A stretch of DNA of 64,000 nt, taken from the NCBI GenBank assembly GCA_021399445.1, contig JAJTUQ010000002.1, positions 1,116,001-1,180,000 on the forward strand. Reading direction: 5' to 3'. Origin of the DNA: Xylogone sp. PMI_703. Lineage: Eukaryota; Ascomycota; Leotiomycetes. Of this stretch, positions 11,432 through 24,025 are shown one piece after another. Positions within the stretch are counted from its first letter, which is position 1; each line of letters begins with the position of its first letter. The notes beneath the pieces were generated by a model. The model was not told the DNA's origin and did no database searches. It worked only from the letters and a program-made list of their open reading frames with translations. Position numbers and translations under genes: made by a program.

Positions 11432-12079
11432 ATGTCGTTCTTCCCAAGATCATTTATCGAAGCCGACACCCCGGCCACTTCCTTCCATCCTCTCTTCCGT
11501 CTCCTCGATGACTTTGACAACTACAACCAAACAACCAAACAAGGAGGAAGCAGCCAACGACAACACGGTGGTCAGCAGACTAAGATCTTCACACCCAAGT
11601 TCGATGTGAGAGAAGTCCAGAACGCATACGAACTTCACGGCGAGCTCCCTGGCATCGACCAAAAAGATGTCTCAATTGAGTTTACCGACGAAAACACCCT
11701 GACTATCCGTGGCCGCTCCGAGAGGTCCTACACAGCCGGCACACCACCCCAGGGTTTCATCGAAGGTGGTGAGCAAGCAAAGCAGATTGAGAACCACAAG
11801 GACAAGGAGCACCAACCAACCGCTGAGGATGACCCAAATGAGCCAGCTACTCCCCCGGCCGAGGGACAAGTCGCCAAACAGGAATCCAAGAAGCCTGAAG
11901 AGCCACAGGCCAGGTACTGGGTTTCTGAGCGCAGCGTGGGCGAATTCGCCAGAACATTTACCTTCCCTGGACGGGTTGACCATGATGGAGTTACTGCATC
12001 CATGAAGAATGGTATCTTGTCGATTGTAGTCCCCAAGGCGAAGAAGAGGGAGACCAGGAAGATTACCATCTCATCTTAA
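11432..12079 (+). CDS. hsp30: small heat shock protein, Hsp20/alpha-crystallin family (fungal Hsp30)
   Basis: A single exon encodes 215 residues. Small heat shock proteins form oligomers that hold unfolding proteins in a refoldable state without using ATP. The alpha-crystallin domain begins at residue 51 (KIFTPKFDVRE), continues through ELPGIDQKDVSIEF and TLTIRGRSER (to about 99), and resumes at 162 (YWVSERSVGEFARTFTFP) to MKNGILSIVVPK (191-202). Between the halves is a 60-residue hydrophilic, Glu/Lys/Pro-rich insertion (101-160), as in Neurospora Hsp30. The N-terminus (MSFFPRSFIEAD) is the usual short aromatic arm. The frame is open upstream, but the ATG at 11432 starts the family's standard N-terminus and follows an A-rich leader. 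Heat shock elements and a TATA box sit in front of it. Confidence 0.96.
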   Translation: MSFFPRSFIEADTPATSFHPLFRLLDDFDNYNQTTKQGGSSQRQHGGQQTKIFTPKFDVREVQNAYELHGELPGIDQKDVSIEFTDENTLTIRGRSERSYTAGTPPQGFIEGGEQAKQIENHKDKEHQPTAEDDPNEPATPPAEGQVAKQESKKPEEPQARYWVSERSVGEFARTFTFPGRVDHDGVTASMKNGILSIVVPKAKKRETRKITISS

Positions 12080-12878
12080 GTGGTCTCTCCTCCCCTCGCT
12101 CTTCGAAACTGAAGAACTTTCTTCACATTTCAGTCACTCCCTTCTTTTTTGAATGAGTTCAGCTTAAGTGATGGTTCTTATTAGCGATGGAAAATGGAGT
12201 TTCATGGAATGGAATGACGGATTGAATCACATGGTGGTGTAGTTGTGTAGGAATACTTGTATGAATATGGATGGGTTATGAGACATGGCTGATGATAAGT
12301 TCGCTCCTTATCGATCATAGTTTTGCTATTCAAAGCATAATAAAATAATTTCAAATAAAACAAAGTTCCAGATAAAGTGATGTGAAATGAATATCATAAA
12401 AGTGTGAAACAATATATGAAAACTCATGATACAGGTGTATGAAACGTTTAATGTATCGTAACCTACCCCTCACAGTGAGGCGTTGGTGCCAGTATTCTCA
12501 TATCATTTTATCAATGCTATAATGACTTACTCTGAATTGCATAATTAGTATCTTGACGAGGATGAATAATAATGTTCTTGATATATATGTTTCAAGAACT
12601 GTAGCGTCATTGATGTAAGAAGAGGTTGCGCCTGAGTTTAAAAACATCGGTTCAATCAACCCATCCCCATTCGGTAAAGAGCATGACAGAAAACAAGGCT
12701 TAAGCTAGAGCTAAGACATCTTGATAGCCTTGCCTTATCAAGCTAGCTACCTACCTAACCCTGCCCTCCAGCCTTCCTACATCTACATCAATTCCCCCAA
12801 ATCACACTCCTCACCATTCCCACATGCGATAACAATCAATTTTCCCACGAGGAGAGGAGAATTGGTCGACCATCAAGA
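12080..12878. other. AT-rich spacer: hsp30 3' region and CDF promoter
   Basis: Bases 12300-12460 are strongly AT-rich, with AATAAAATAA-like sequence that could serve hsp30 polyadenylation. The stretch before 12879 becomes C- and A-rich like a fungal leader. No gene seen. Confidence 0.55.
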
Positions 12879-14697
12879 ATGGCAGCCGAAGGCTACTCCC
12901 AATCTCCCCCAAAGTACGGCCGCATCCCTCGTCCTCGCGGCTTCATCCCGCTCAACGATGATGTAAGTCCCATGACGACGCATGGCCAAGGCGTCCTCAA
13001 CCAGCTCATTTCCTCGCGGTCAAGCACATCGCTGCATAACGGGTCACCGCGGCGGATATCAACGTTGCGAGGACGGGAGAATACGGAGGATGAGGAGAGC
13101 AGCTACTTCGGTGGTGGGACGGGGATTTGGAGTCGGAGGGGTTCGAGAGCTGAGGCCGATGAGAATGGATATCGTAGGGCGGAGGAGAGGCGTATGAGTG
13201 CTGTGCTTATGGGGCCGCAGATGAGGAGTCAGAGACTTATTGGGAATAGTAATCCGAGGTATCGGTGGGAGAGGTATTGGAAAACGGAGGAGGAGCTGAG
13301 CAAGATGCGGAAGCCTATGTTTGTACCTCATTTTCCACCTTTTTTTTTTTTGCTCAATTGGAAGGAAATCTCATTGCTACAAAATTACTGACTGACTGTG
13401 TCTTTGGCAGACGGAAGTATTATGAGCGCACAAATTCTTTGATTCAGCAGTACATATATATTGATCGGCTCTTGGATTCTTCGCTTCCACATGATCTGCT
13501 GAATGAGTATGCTAATAACAATGTTGCGGTTCCAGCTACGATTTGTGAAGAGTCTGGTGCGTCTACTGGAGATGCTTCAGCGTCGCCTGTTGGGGATCAA
13601 CATCCGCCCAAGAAAGTCAAACGCACGCCTAGGGATATTTACAAGGTCTCAGTTGAAAGCACGCCTCTTCTCCAGGAATGCGAAGACGATGAGGGCTATG
13701 ATGGTCCCAGGCCGGATATTCCTGGCGTTGAAGATGATGCTGTGGAGAGTAATGATCCTGTTGTCCGCGTGGCTATATATATCAACCTTATTGCAAATAC
13801 GGTCCTGTTGGGAGGGAAGATTGCGGTCATTGCGTTGACAAGTTCTCTTTCCGTACTTGCTAGTTTGGTTGACGCTGCTTTGGATTTCCTTAGCACTGCA
13901 ATTGTGTGGACTACGTCTAAGTTGATTGAAAGGCAAGATCAGTACAGGTATCCTGTAGGTCGACGGCGGCTTGAACCTCTCGGCGTGCTGGTTTTCTCGG
14001 TGATCATGGTCACCTCTTTTTTTCAAGTTTCATTGGAGTGCGTCAGTCGATTGACCTCGGAGGATCATTCGATAATCGAACTGGGTTTGCCCTCGTTGAT
14101 AATCATGGCGAGCACGGTGCTGATCAAAGCACTGTGTTGGCTATGGTGTCGTCTGATCCGCAATTCTAGTGTTCAAGCACTTGCTCAGGATGCGGAGACG
14201 GATGTCATTTTCAATATCTTCAGTATTATTTTCCCACTTGGTAGGTTGATTGATATTTCAAATCTATTGAATATGGCTAACATTCCTGGCTAGTCGGTTT
14301 CTATCTGAAATTGTGGTGGCTTGATGCCCTGGGTGGTCTCTTGCTCTCATTCTTTGTGATTTTCAACTGGGCCGGCACTTCAGCAGGCCACATCCGCAAT
14401 CTCACCGGTGCGGCAGCTACACCTGACGAGAGGAACGTGCTATTGTATTTGACCATGAGATTCGCCAAGACGATCAAGCAAATCCAGGGTCTGCAGGCAT
14501 ATCATGCCGGAGATAAGCTGAACGTCGAAGTCGACATCGTTCTGGACGAGGGCACGAGTCTCAAAGATAGCCATGATCTGGGGGAGTCGTTGCAATACGT
14601 GCTGGAGTCTGTGCCTACTGTGGACCGAGCATTCGTTCATCTGGACTATGCCAGTTATAATCTGCCAACCCACATGCAGCAGCAGGGACAAGTGTGA
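12879..14697 (+). CDS. cation diffusion facilitator, Mn-CDF type
   Basis: Three exons (12879-13318, 13411-14240, 14294-14697) encode 557 residues. The protein is a membrane antiporter that moves divalent metal ions out of the cytosol into an organelle or the medium. A long hydrophilic N-terminus (1-250, with acidic EDDEGYDG) precedes six predicted membrane spans, the first around AIYINLIANTVLLGGKIAVIA. The metal-site motifs are D301-A-A-L-D305 in span 2 and D407-A-E-T-D411 in span 5. A DxxxD pair at both sites marks the manganese-transporting branch; zinc transporters carry HxxxD. The C-terminal cytosolic domain has the ferredoxin-like pattern VEVDIVLDEGTSLKDSHDLGESLQ and a histidine-containing VHLDY. 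The first intron uses an unusual donor (GTTTGT), but the join gives the conserved-looking KPIRKYYERTNSLIQQYIYIDR (given here as two adjoining pieces, KPIRKYYERT and NSLIQQYIYIDR). Organelle location cannot be read from the sequence. Confidence 0.93.
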
Positions 14698-15154
14698 ATG
14701 AGTGATGCTAGTTATGAGTATTTCATTGGAGGCAGTGGTCATTGAGGCGTTTTAGAGGCAACGGATGGCAATAGAATATGTATACCCTTTATTTTATGTT
14801 TACTGTGTTCTGAAGGGTGAATGAGTGGATGAGACTGGAGTCTTTTTGCTCTTTGCTCTTCTGTAAAGTACGGCGAGTCAACTCTAGACGTTAGATGTTA
14901 GCAATTAGCACTTCTTGTATTTTAACACCATGGAAAAGCCCAAGCCAAAACCTAATCCAACTAGTAGTATCCATCCAGCTCACTCGCCTCACTCACTACA
15001 CTATACTACACCACCATACATTTCACAAAAGTCACAATACATGTAACCATACAAACTCTACAACCATCAACTCCATCGGCGCGAACTCACACCGCAACTC
15101 CCCTTTATTGTAACCTCCCACCTCACGCACCGTCCAGTATGGACAAGCCATCCT

Positions 15155-15186
15155 GTACCTACATCTACACCTACATCTACACCTAC
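15155..15186 (+). repeat. 12-bp tandem repeat (CTACATCTACAC)
   Basis: Two and a half head-to-tail copies of a 12-bp unit, followed to about 15290 by degenerate CTACAT/TCTGTGTCT sequence of the same flavour. It looks like a decayed minisatellite. Confidence 0.7.
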
Positions 15187-15334
15187 GCCCGCACCCATAT
15201 CTACTGTATATCTACATGTATCCGCATCTGTGTCTATATGTATATCTGCGTTAGTGTCAGTCTCCGTCTGTGTCTGCACATCCGGACCGAACCACAGCCC
15301 CCCTGATATTTATAGCGGGCGCCAAGCTAAGCTT

Positions 15335-15364
15335 TACTGTACTGTACTGTACTGCGCTGCACTG
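15335..15364 (+). repeat. TACTG pentanucleotide repeat
   Basis: Four perfect TACTG units followed by two diverged ones (CGCTG, CACTG). Each unit junction creates a GTAC tetramer, so this repeat contributes to the GTAC excess of the spacer. Confidence 0.75.
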
Positions 15365-17528
15365 TTGTACGTAACACGCTTTTTTTGTGCATGTATGTGT
15401 GTATTTTAAGGTTTGGTCAGGGTGGTCTCTTTTTCATCTCATATCCACCTGGATGATCATTCTTGTCCTTGGGGTTTATCCTGGTTGTTTATTTGATTAG
15501 TTGGTTGTATGGTATTATCATCTCTATTGTTGTACTCGGCTGGACTGGACTGTGTGAATGGAGGGTATGGCCCTGATTACGTTGCGCTGGAATCTTGGAA
15601 TTTCTAATCTTGAAATGGGGAAGGAGCAGGTGCATTTGGATTGAGATCTAATGGATTGATGGATGCGGATCATCACTTATGATGTAGCGTGAGGAATACC
15701 GTGCAGTACGGAGTGCGGAGTAGGGCTACAGTACTTGCGGCTTAGATTGGTGAGCTGATTCAGCGCTGAGTACTCCGTACTGATTAGTGAGTCAGTTCAG
15801 GTACGCGGCTCCAGTACCTTACGTCCGCTGGAACTGCTGAGCTTCTGCGTTCTAAGTTTCTACTGTGTACCAAGGCACCGGTGCGCGGTTAGCTACCGCA
15901 GTGGTGGGAGGAGAGACGCTAAGCGGAACTAATGATCACGATCGGAGATTTCATTGAACAGCGGTGGCTAGGAAGGATAACCAAGCGAGTCTTGTGCAAA
16001 ACCTCTTCTTTTCTCATGATATGGAATCCGCAACCCTGATAACGGTGAAAAAAGAAAACTGGTATCTCGAGATCAGCAGCGTACAGTAATGCTAGCGGCA
16101 AAATTATTAATCAGACGGCATTGTCTCGGGTTGTGGGGAAGGAGAAGGAGCAGAGAAAAAAGAGGGCAACTCGGTTCCATACCGATAGTCTCCATATCTC
16201 AGGGGTTGGCAGGGAAAAAAGGGGTTGGGGCCAGCAAGTGAACCAGAGCAGAGCAGCGCTCGCCCACACGTGGTCGGGAGGAGAGGCCGTGAAATTACAA
16301 TAAGACAGGAAAGAGAGCATAATGGAGACACTTAAGCATTCAGGTTGGGAGGTTAGCATGGAAGCGGGAAAGGTTGGGGGATTGCGCTGGTGCGAAACCC
16401 GTAGTGTATGGCGTAGTCAATGTCTTATTTCTCCTTCTGGGATTGATGCTCCGGGAGAGCAAGTACAAGCAAGGAGGGGGAAATGCAGGACCCTTAGAGA
16501 TACATATTCTTGTGTATCCTGTACCGGGTCGATCTGGACCCGCACCGTATCGAGATATGAAAGTCATACGAAAGACAGCGTTGAGGAGAGGCTCTTTTTC
16601 TTCTCCCTCGAGCCCCTTTGATACGAGGACTGCGGTGCCATGACTACAAGTACCGACCTGGTGAGCATTTCACGTGCAAGTGACGACATACGAGGTGGTA
16701 CTTGAGGTACAAGCTCGGGCCCATGGAGATCATCTGGTTGAGATCCCGCGTATCTACACAGCTCCAGCACCAGTAAGGGGGCAGCAGTGAGCCAGCAGCA
16801 GTAACCGGTAGCTGGGCGTGCTGGGGAGCAACAAGCAACGAGCAACTGGGACAGTTCCCGCAGTGGAGTGGGCACAATTGTGGTTCTGGGCTGGCAGAAT
16901 CCTGTGTAGAAAAGTGAAGATCCGGATAATCCACGTACATCTCGGACAGCAATGTGCACTGATGAAATAATAATAGCAATATTGGGAGATTTCCTTTACG
17001 GGCTTTTGAAAAGAACGAGCACACCAAGGTTGTTTATAGCCGACGGTCCCGCCCAGCTTGAGCTTGAGCCACCGCTGGGCCTGGCGTGTCGCTCTCTCTG
17101 GCAAGTGTGTGCAACCAACAGCGCGCGCTTCGCACAAAAACCGATCAGGCGGTGTTGGGAGTAAGACATTGCTTGCTCAGACAAATGTGGGACTTTTTTG
17201 AAAATACGACTGGCGCTGAGCAGAGCCATTCACTGGCTTGTTGCCCAGTTCAGCAGCAAAGCCGCATAGAGCATATCTCCGGGGCATCCGCAGAGAAAGG
17301 GAAAAGGGCACCCGTCCTGTGTGCATTTGCAGGTGCAGTTAGAGTTGCAGTACGGAGTAAATGATACTTGGTGCCAAACTACAAGCAGAAGAACAGAGAG
17401 AGGACAGTAAAGCCAAAAAGGCCCATCATATAAAAAAACCAAGGCAGGAATAGCATGATTTCCTGCTCTCGGGGGGACGGGCGCACGGATGCTGCGTGGT
17501 AAATTGCAAGCCATCCCGGCCGTGATGC

Positions 17529-18010
17529 TACCGTACAGCGGTACAGCAGCGGTACTCAGTAAGGTAGTTGGCTGTCCAGAGGCTGCAAGACCCGCCCGCG
17601 AGAAAATGCAGCACAACAAGCAACCCAGCCCTGGCCTGGCCTGGCCTCAGAGAGCCGTACCAGTTACGGGTACACCGTCCAGCAAAGCGGCAGTAGGAAG
17701 TGACAGTGCAACGCTGCTGGGGTGCTTATTTAGCTACAGTGGGAATTGTGCTCGCGGCGACTTGCTTGGGTTTGTTGCTGGGTACGCTCGTACGGTAACT
17801 GTGCATTTGATGGGCCCCATGGGCTTGTTACAGTACGGTATGAAGAATCTTCAGGCAGCCGGGCGGTTCTCGAGGCCCTCGGCCCTGACATGCGCCCGCT
17901 TTGCTGGGGGCCGTGTTTGGCGCTGCCAGGCCCGGAGCAGGTATGGTTAACCAGGCCCAGGACTTGCATTGGGTTGCGGTTTAGCAGGTTCAACAGAGTA
18001 CTGTACCGTC
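17529..18010. repeat. GTAC-rich segment
   Basis: Ten GTAC tetramers, mostly as CCGTAC, CGGTAC or CAGTACGGTA, lie in about 480 bp where roughly two are expected. It includes the short tandem CCTGG repeat at 17630-17647. No coding frame is supported. Confidence 0.6.
17630..17647 (+). repeat. CCTGG short tandem repeat
   Basis: Three adjoining CTGGC units (CCTGGCCTGGCCTGGCCT) in non-coding DNA. Confidence 0.6.
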
Positions 18011-19292
18011 GTAGTGAGCCAAGCTCAGCCTGCTAAAGGTTCGGCAGCTTAAGCCCAGTCTCGCCAGCACCAAGTAGCCTCAGGTACAAGCGAGTCACGA
18101 CCTTCTCTATTTCCGGCCAAGCCCAGTTGCCACTATCCCAGCCCTGCTGAACACGAGTTGGCCTACCCGTTGCCGTGACCCTCCCCAGCCTACCAAAGCT
18201 CTGCTCTGCTCTCTGGCTTTCTTTCTTCTGCTTCTCCTGCGTTCGTCTGCTTCCTCTCTCCTGTTCCTCTCCTTCTCTCTCCCCATCTCCCCCTCTTCCC
18301 ATTGCCCAACCTCCTGTGTACACCTCTCTTCGATGTGCCCTCGCTGCGACGCCTTAAGTCTTTAATATCTTCTCCTCTCCATTTTGCCTGTTTCTGCCTT
18401 GTGAGTTCATCCATTCTTCCCCCCAGTTTTTTTCTTCTACTCCTCTCGCGCTGCGGCCGCTGCTCCTGCTGCTCTGGTGCTCTTCTCTCGTCCAACGGAT
18501 CTCCATACTGCGGACACGCCCCCATCTAAATTTGGATCGTCAAACGATCAACAAATCAATTGCTCTCTCAGCCGCTGCAGAGACGTCAACGATAAACCTG
18601 CGACGGATTCTCTCGACCTTCGTTCTCCAGATAGACACTGTCTATCCACCACTCTCTCGTTCAGATCGCCATCGTCTTCTGATACCAAGACTTCACATCT
18701 CTCTGCTGCGACGTACCGGCCTCCCTTTTCTCGCCCGGACTCCAACGACGTAGTTCTGGGCCCCCCGTTCAACCACCATCACTGCTACCACTGCTAATCA
18801 CCACCAACCACGCTGCTCCACCAGCCACGACCAAAAATATATCGCGTTGACGAACCAGCCAGCCACGCGGTTTTTGGACACCAGAGCTCTTGCACAACGG
18901 CCCAGAGCGCGGATAGCTGCATTTTGGGCTCGGAGAACACCGTGCTAACTGTTTGGCCCTTGGGCTCTTCTGTGTATCCAGGTCCTTTCGTTCAAGTACC
19001 AGTCAAAGCATTATCACACCATTCTGTCTCTTCGTCTAAGAAAACAGATCCGCAGCCGCGGCTTAATTCATAGTACATCGTTTTTTTGACAACCTTCGCT
19101 ATACACATACGATTCTTGTTTGTTATTTTCTCCAGCGGGAGAGTCTTCCATTTGGTACATTTTATGATAATAACTTTACTTCGCCTGCCGACCGCACACG
19201 AGTTCTGAAAAAAAGAGCGACCAGAAATTACACCATTTTATTTTGTGTTACTATAGCTTTTTTTCTAGCTTCACCTTTCACTCACGACCTAT

Positions 19293-22100
19293 ATGCCGAG
19301 ATTTCCAAAGACGTTTGGGCGACGGAAATCGTCCTCAAATGCCCTTGAAGCTGTGCAGAATGAACCCGAGGTGGAATCGTCGCCTTCTTCGTTCAAGGTC
19401 TTCGAACGTCATCAGCCGCCTCACAGTCACTCATTCGATGCGGGTGTAAAGCTGGGAAGGGCCGCGGGAATGCGTCATCAAACATTCCCAATGGAACACG
19501 AGGATAACATGTTTGAGGATTTCAAGGGAAGCCGGTGAGTCGTGAAAGAAATCTGCTCTAGTGGGTAGATAGAACTCTCATAAAACCTATCCGCTAACAA
19601 TATTTACAGTGGAAGCGGGGCTTCTCACACGAATACTATGTCTACGGCAGACAATTCATCCCGATTGAGCGCTGCCTCGACTGCACCCTCGTCAATGGAT
19701 GCAAATCCGGTCGGAGACTACAAATCTCCTCTGGATAAGCCGTATGATAACATTCCCGTTCCCCCTGTACCAAAATCTTCTGGATTCTCCCTGAAGAATG
19801 CTGGTAGAACTTTCTCGTTCGGACGGCAGAAGCCTCCGCCTCCGTCCGTCCTCAGGGACCAGGAACACTCGCCCGTTTCCCCATCTACGGATGGAAGCTC
19901 CTCTCCAGTTCGAGGCGGTAGAGAGAGGGCGGTGACGACATCGAGCTATGCTAGTACTGCAACACCAGGCAAGTTTGAGGATGTGGATCTGGGCGGATTG
20001 AATCTTGGAGGTGATTTTGGCGACATGTTCTCCGGCCTGCAAAAGCGGAAGACCACCGGTCTAGACGCTGAGACCAACAGAGCCATGGCTCACAGCCCCG
20101 TAAGCGAAGAAAATCTCACGTCAGAGTAGCATTCAGGTTCAGCTAGACTAACTATATATATCCAGGAACAGCCGCGTGAAGTCAACGCGCCCAGATCATA
20201 TGGCTTCAACAGACCTAACCAACTATCACGGATCAACACGGATAAGAGCGAGCCTGTCGAACCACCACAACATTCTTGGACTAGCTACCATTCGAATGAG
20301 AGACTAATGTCAACTCCTCCCCCGTCAGGCCCTCCGCCAGCAATACCTCGAAAAGAAATTTCTAATGGGATACCGAATGCGCTAAGGCCAGGAAGTGGCA
20401 TAGGACCAGGGTTGAGGAAGATCAGCACCCCGCCAAGAGACTCCCCGCCAGAGGAAACTGTGGATGAGGATGCAAGGATGATAAGGGAATCCGTCGTCGC
20501 AAGTAGGCGGATGCAGGAGCCTCCAACTGTTACTGTCGAGGATTCCTATCAGCAAGACTTGATGTACGACGAGACAATAGCAAATGCTGCCGTCTTGGCC
20601 GAGCGATTCCAAGAGCAGGCAGAAAACCCACCTTCAAGGGATAGTGTGGCGGCCAGAGCGATGACTGCGGCTCAATTCGAAAGATACAAAGAGGACCGAG
20701 AACGAATGAGGATTCTTGGAGACCGACAATCAGATGACGAAGATGAGGAGGATAACTACGAGGACGAGGAGGACGATGCCGAGAAGAAGAAGGAACTGGC
20801 AAAACAACGACGTAAGCAGGAGGCACACATGGCCGTCTACCGACAGCAGATGATGAAAGTCACTGGAGAAACAAATCCCCTTCCTCTGCGTCCGGGTACC
20901 AACGGCTCTCAGAGCTCACCTAACTTGACCACCTTGGGAACCAGTGCTACACCTCCATCTGCAGCCGCAGCCGCAGGTGCGGATGACGAGGAGGAAGATG
21001 AGGAGATTCCACTTGCTATACTCGCGGCCCATGGCTTCCCTAATAAGAACAAGCCCCCAATGGCAAATAGGGCCTCCAATCCTAATTTGCGTGCTTCGAT
21101 GATGTCAGGTATTGGCCAGGCTCCAGGACCGCTTCCAGTGTTTGCAAGAAAGCTACCAGAGGATCCATACTTCGGTGCCAGTGTGGTGAACCCATCCTAC
21201 CGAGAATCCCTCTCATTCGGCGGTGGCTCACCAGGATCTGTTCATGGAGGCATGCCTGGTGGACCATCTCCTGCTGGCTCACCATGGGGTGTGCCTCCTG
21301 GAGGACTTGTCGGTGTGATTGCTGGAGAGGAGAGATCTCGAGCTATGCGGAGAGGCAGCCCCAACCCTCAAGTTGAATTCACTCCACCCCAACAAGTCGG
21401 TTTCACCGGACTCTTAGGTGGTACTGCCAGAAACTCCACTCCTCCCAGCATGTACAATGGAATGGTACCACCCAATCCAATGTTGTTGACTCCAGGAGAC
21501 CAGGCTCAGATCGCCATGACCCAACAGATGCAGCAATTCATGACCATGCAGCTCCAGTTCATGCAAATGATGGCCAACAATGGACAAGGTGGTGCAGCTC
21601 CAAATGCCCCTATGGCACCTCCTCCACAGCCACCCTCAGAATATCAGCGACCTGGTAGCCAGAATATGAGCCTGAGACAGACACGTGCGATGACTATGAT
21701 GGACTCTAGTCTTGGATCAAATTGGCTGCAGGCTGGATTTGCTCCTTCCATCCATAATGGTAATACCGGTGGTGGTTATGCCCCTTCCATTGCTCCGTCC
21801 GAACGCAGTAACATTGGCTTGCCAGGCCGCTATAGACCAGTATCACAAGCTCCACCGCCCCCCGTAGAGAACAAGTCGTATCGGGCATCGACCATGTCTG
21901 GTGCGCTTGCCAACTGGGAGAAGCACGGTCCGGTGACGAGCAAATTAGCGATCAAGCAGGTTAGCGCTTCTGACGACGAGGATGAGGACAAAGCGTGGGA
22001 GGAGATGGCCAAGAAGCGGGAGAAGAAGAAGTCGATATGGAAGAAGAACAAGGATAATAATGGACTGAGGGAAATGCTGAATTTTGCCACTGCTGAGTAA
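19293..22100 (+). CDS. uncharacterised 888-residue Pro/Ser/Met/Gln-rich protein
   Basis: Exons 19293-19534, 19610-20099 and 20166-22100 join in phase. I recognise no named domain. The protein starts MPRFPKTFGRRKSSS and is mostly disordered. An acidic run lies at about 434-448 (DDEDEEDNYEDEEDD), followed by a basic helix (EKKKELAKQRRKQEAHM) that could form a short coiled coil. A second acidic patch leads into a compact motif (EEIPLAILAAHGFPNKNKPP, about 523-542). Next come ARKLPEDPYFGASVVNPSYRE and PGGLVGVIAGEERSRAMRRG, which look like conserved short linear motifs. A Met/Gln-rich stretch sits near 692-720, and a charged C-terminus follows (EEMAKKREKKKSIWKKNK). The shape suggests a scaffold or an RNA- or chromatin-associated adaptor, but this is inference only. 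A CT-rich leader precedes it. Confidence 0.85.
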
Positions 22101-22663
22101 AATCATTCGAGACCTTGCAACAATTCCCGGAAACCAACACTTCTCAATCAACCCTTGCAGAAAAAAAAAATTATTTAGAATCAAAGAACGAAGGAAAAGA
22201 CTTTTTACTCGGTACAAAGGCATGGCGCAAAGCGGTGGGGGTTGGCTTTAAAAGATTCTTTTTATTTTTGTTCCCCCTTTTTTCTCCTTCCTGGCATTTG
22301 GAATTATAGTGTGAGAAGCGGATCATCGGATCAAGGAATCTACATTTGTATAGCAAAGGGAGAAGAAAGAAGACAGGAAACCCATCATGCCGCAAAGCAC
22401 GAAAAAATGTGTAGTAATATAATTTGGATGTCTTTGACCTTTGGTCCCTCTCCCGGCTTTTTCTTTCTTAATGTGTCTCTGTATAGAAAATGAAAAGTAG
22501 AACTACTGCTACTACTCCGTTATATATCCAAATCCATATCCAGATGTAAATCTCGTGGGGACGGAAACTCATATAGCAAAAAGATGAAGCTCTTTTTTTG
22601 TGTACACGATATGACAATCATCCATGACACGATATGATATTATCCAATATGATATAATATAAT
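22101..22663. other. convergent 3' region between two genes
   Basis: The 3' ends of the plus-strand 888-residue gene and the minus-strand RIB4 gene face each other here. The stretch is AT-rich, with poly-A and poly-T runs (near 22160 and 22265) suited to polyadenylation of both transcripts. A near-match to the TACTCCGTA 9-mer lies at 22513. No gene seen. Confidence 0.55.
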
Positions 22664-23591
<928 letters not shown>

Positions 23592-24025
23592 TGTGATATT
23601 GTGGGCTTTCGGTGATGAGTTGGGAGTGTAACCTTTTTTTGGTTTCCTTGCTGTTGGTGGGTAGCTAGACGGAAGTAGCTACTTGTGATGACTATGGGGA
23701 CGTGGAAGCTTATGAGAGCTTCGGGCTCAAGGAGGGGTTCAGGTGGTGGGCTGTGGTGAATGGCTAATCAGGGTTAGCGTCGGCGTACGTAACCAGGGCG
23801 GATGGGGGGTTCGCTGGGTCGCGGCTTCCAGTAGTTGTGGAATCGAGGGTCTCAAGGGTCTGAGACGTCAGAGGGCTGGCGATGTGCCGGATTTAGTGGC
23901 AGCAGTCGTCCTCGTTGATGCGTACGAGATTTGCTTCAATTAACCAATTTTTTACTTTGTTGTAGTCTAACTACTCGACAAGTCTTCATCACATTTGTTG
24001 AATCCCGGAAGTGCTCTAATTCACC
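23592..24025. other. divergent promoter region, RIB4 / DUF3074 gene
   Basis: 434 bp shared by two genes transcribed away from each other. No gene; I cannot name a specific operator. Confidence 0.5.

Larger units (their letters stand above)
14698..19292. other. gene-free spacer, GTAC-rich, ending in a CT-rich leader
   Basis: No supported gene. Short tandem repeats occur at 15155-15186 and 15335-15364. Between about 15.3 and 18.0 kb the tetramer GTAC is very frequent (ten copies in 17.53-18.01 kb alone), along with TACGGAGTA/TACTCCGTA at 15771 and 17351. From 18180 to 18530 the plus strand is CT-rich, consistent with the promoter and long leader of the gene starting at 19293. Confidence 0.6.

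Noticed and set aside
12957..12975. GTAAGT inside exon 1 of the CDF gene as an intron donor
   Set aside because: No well-placed acceptor in phase was found, the frame stays open, and the encoded sequence looks like normal hydrophilic N-terminus.
17489..17950. 153-residue ORF in the GTAC-rich spacer
   Set aside because: No motif; composition follows the repeat-rich DNA, with competing ORFs on both strands.
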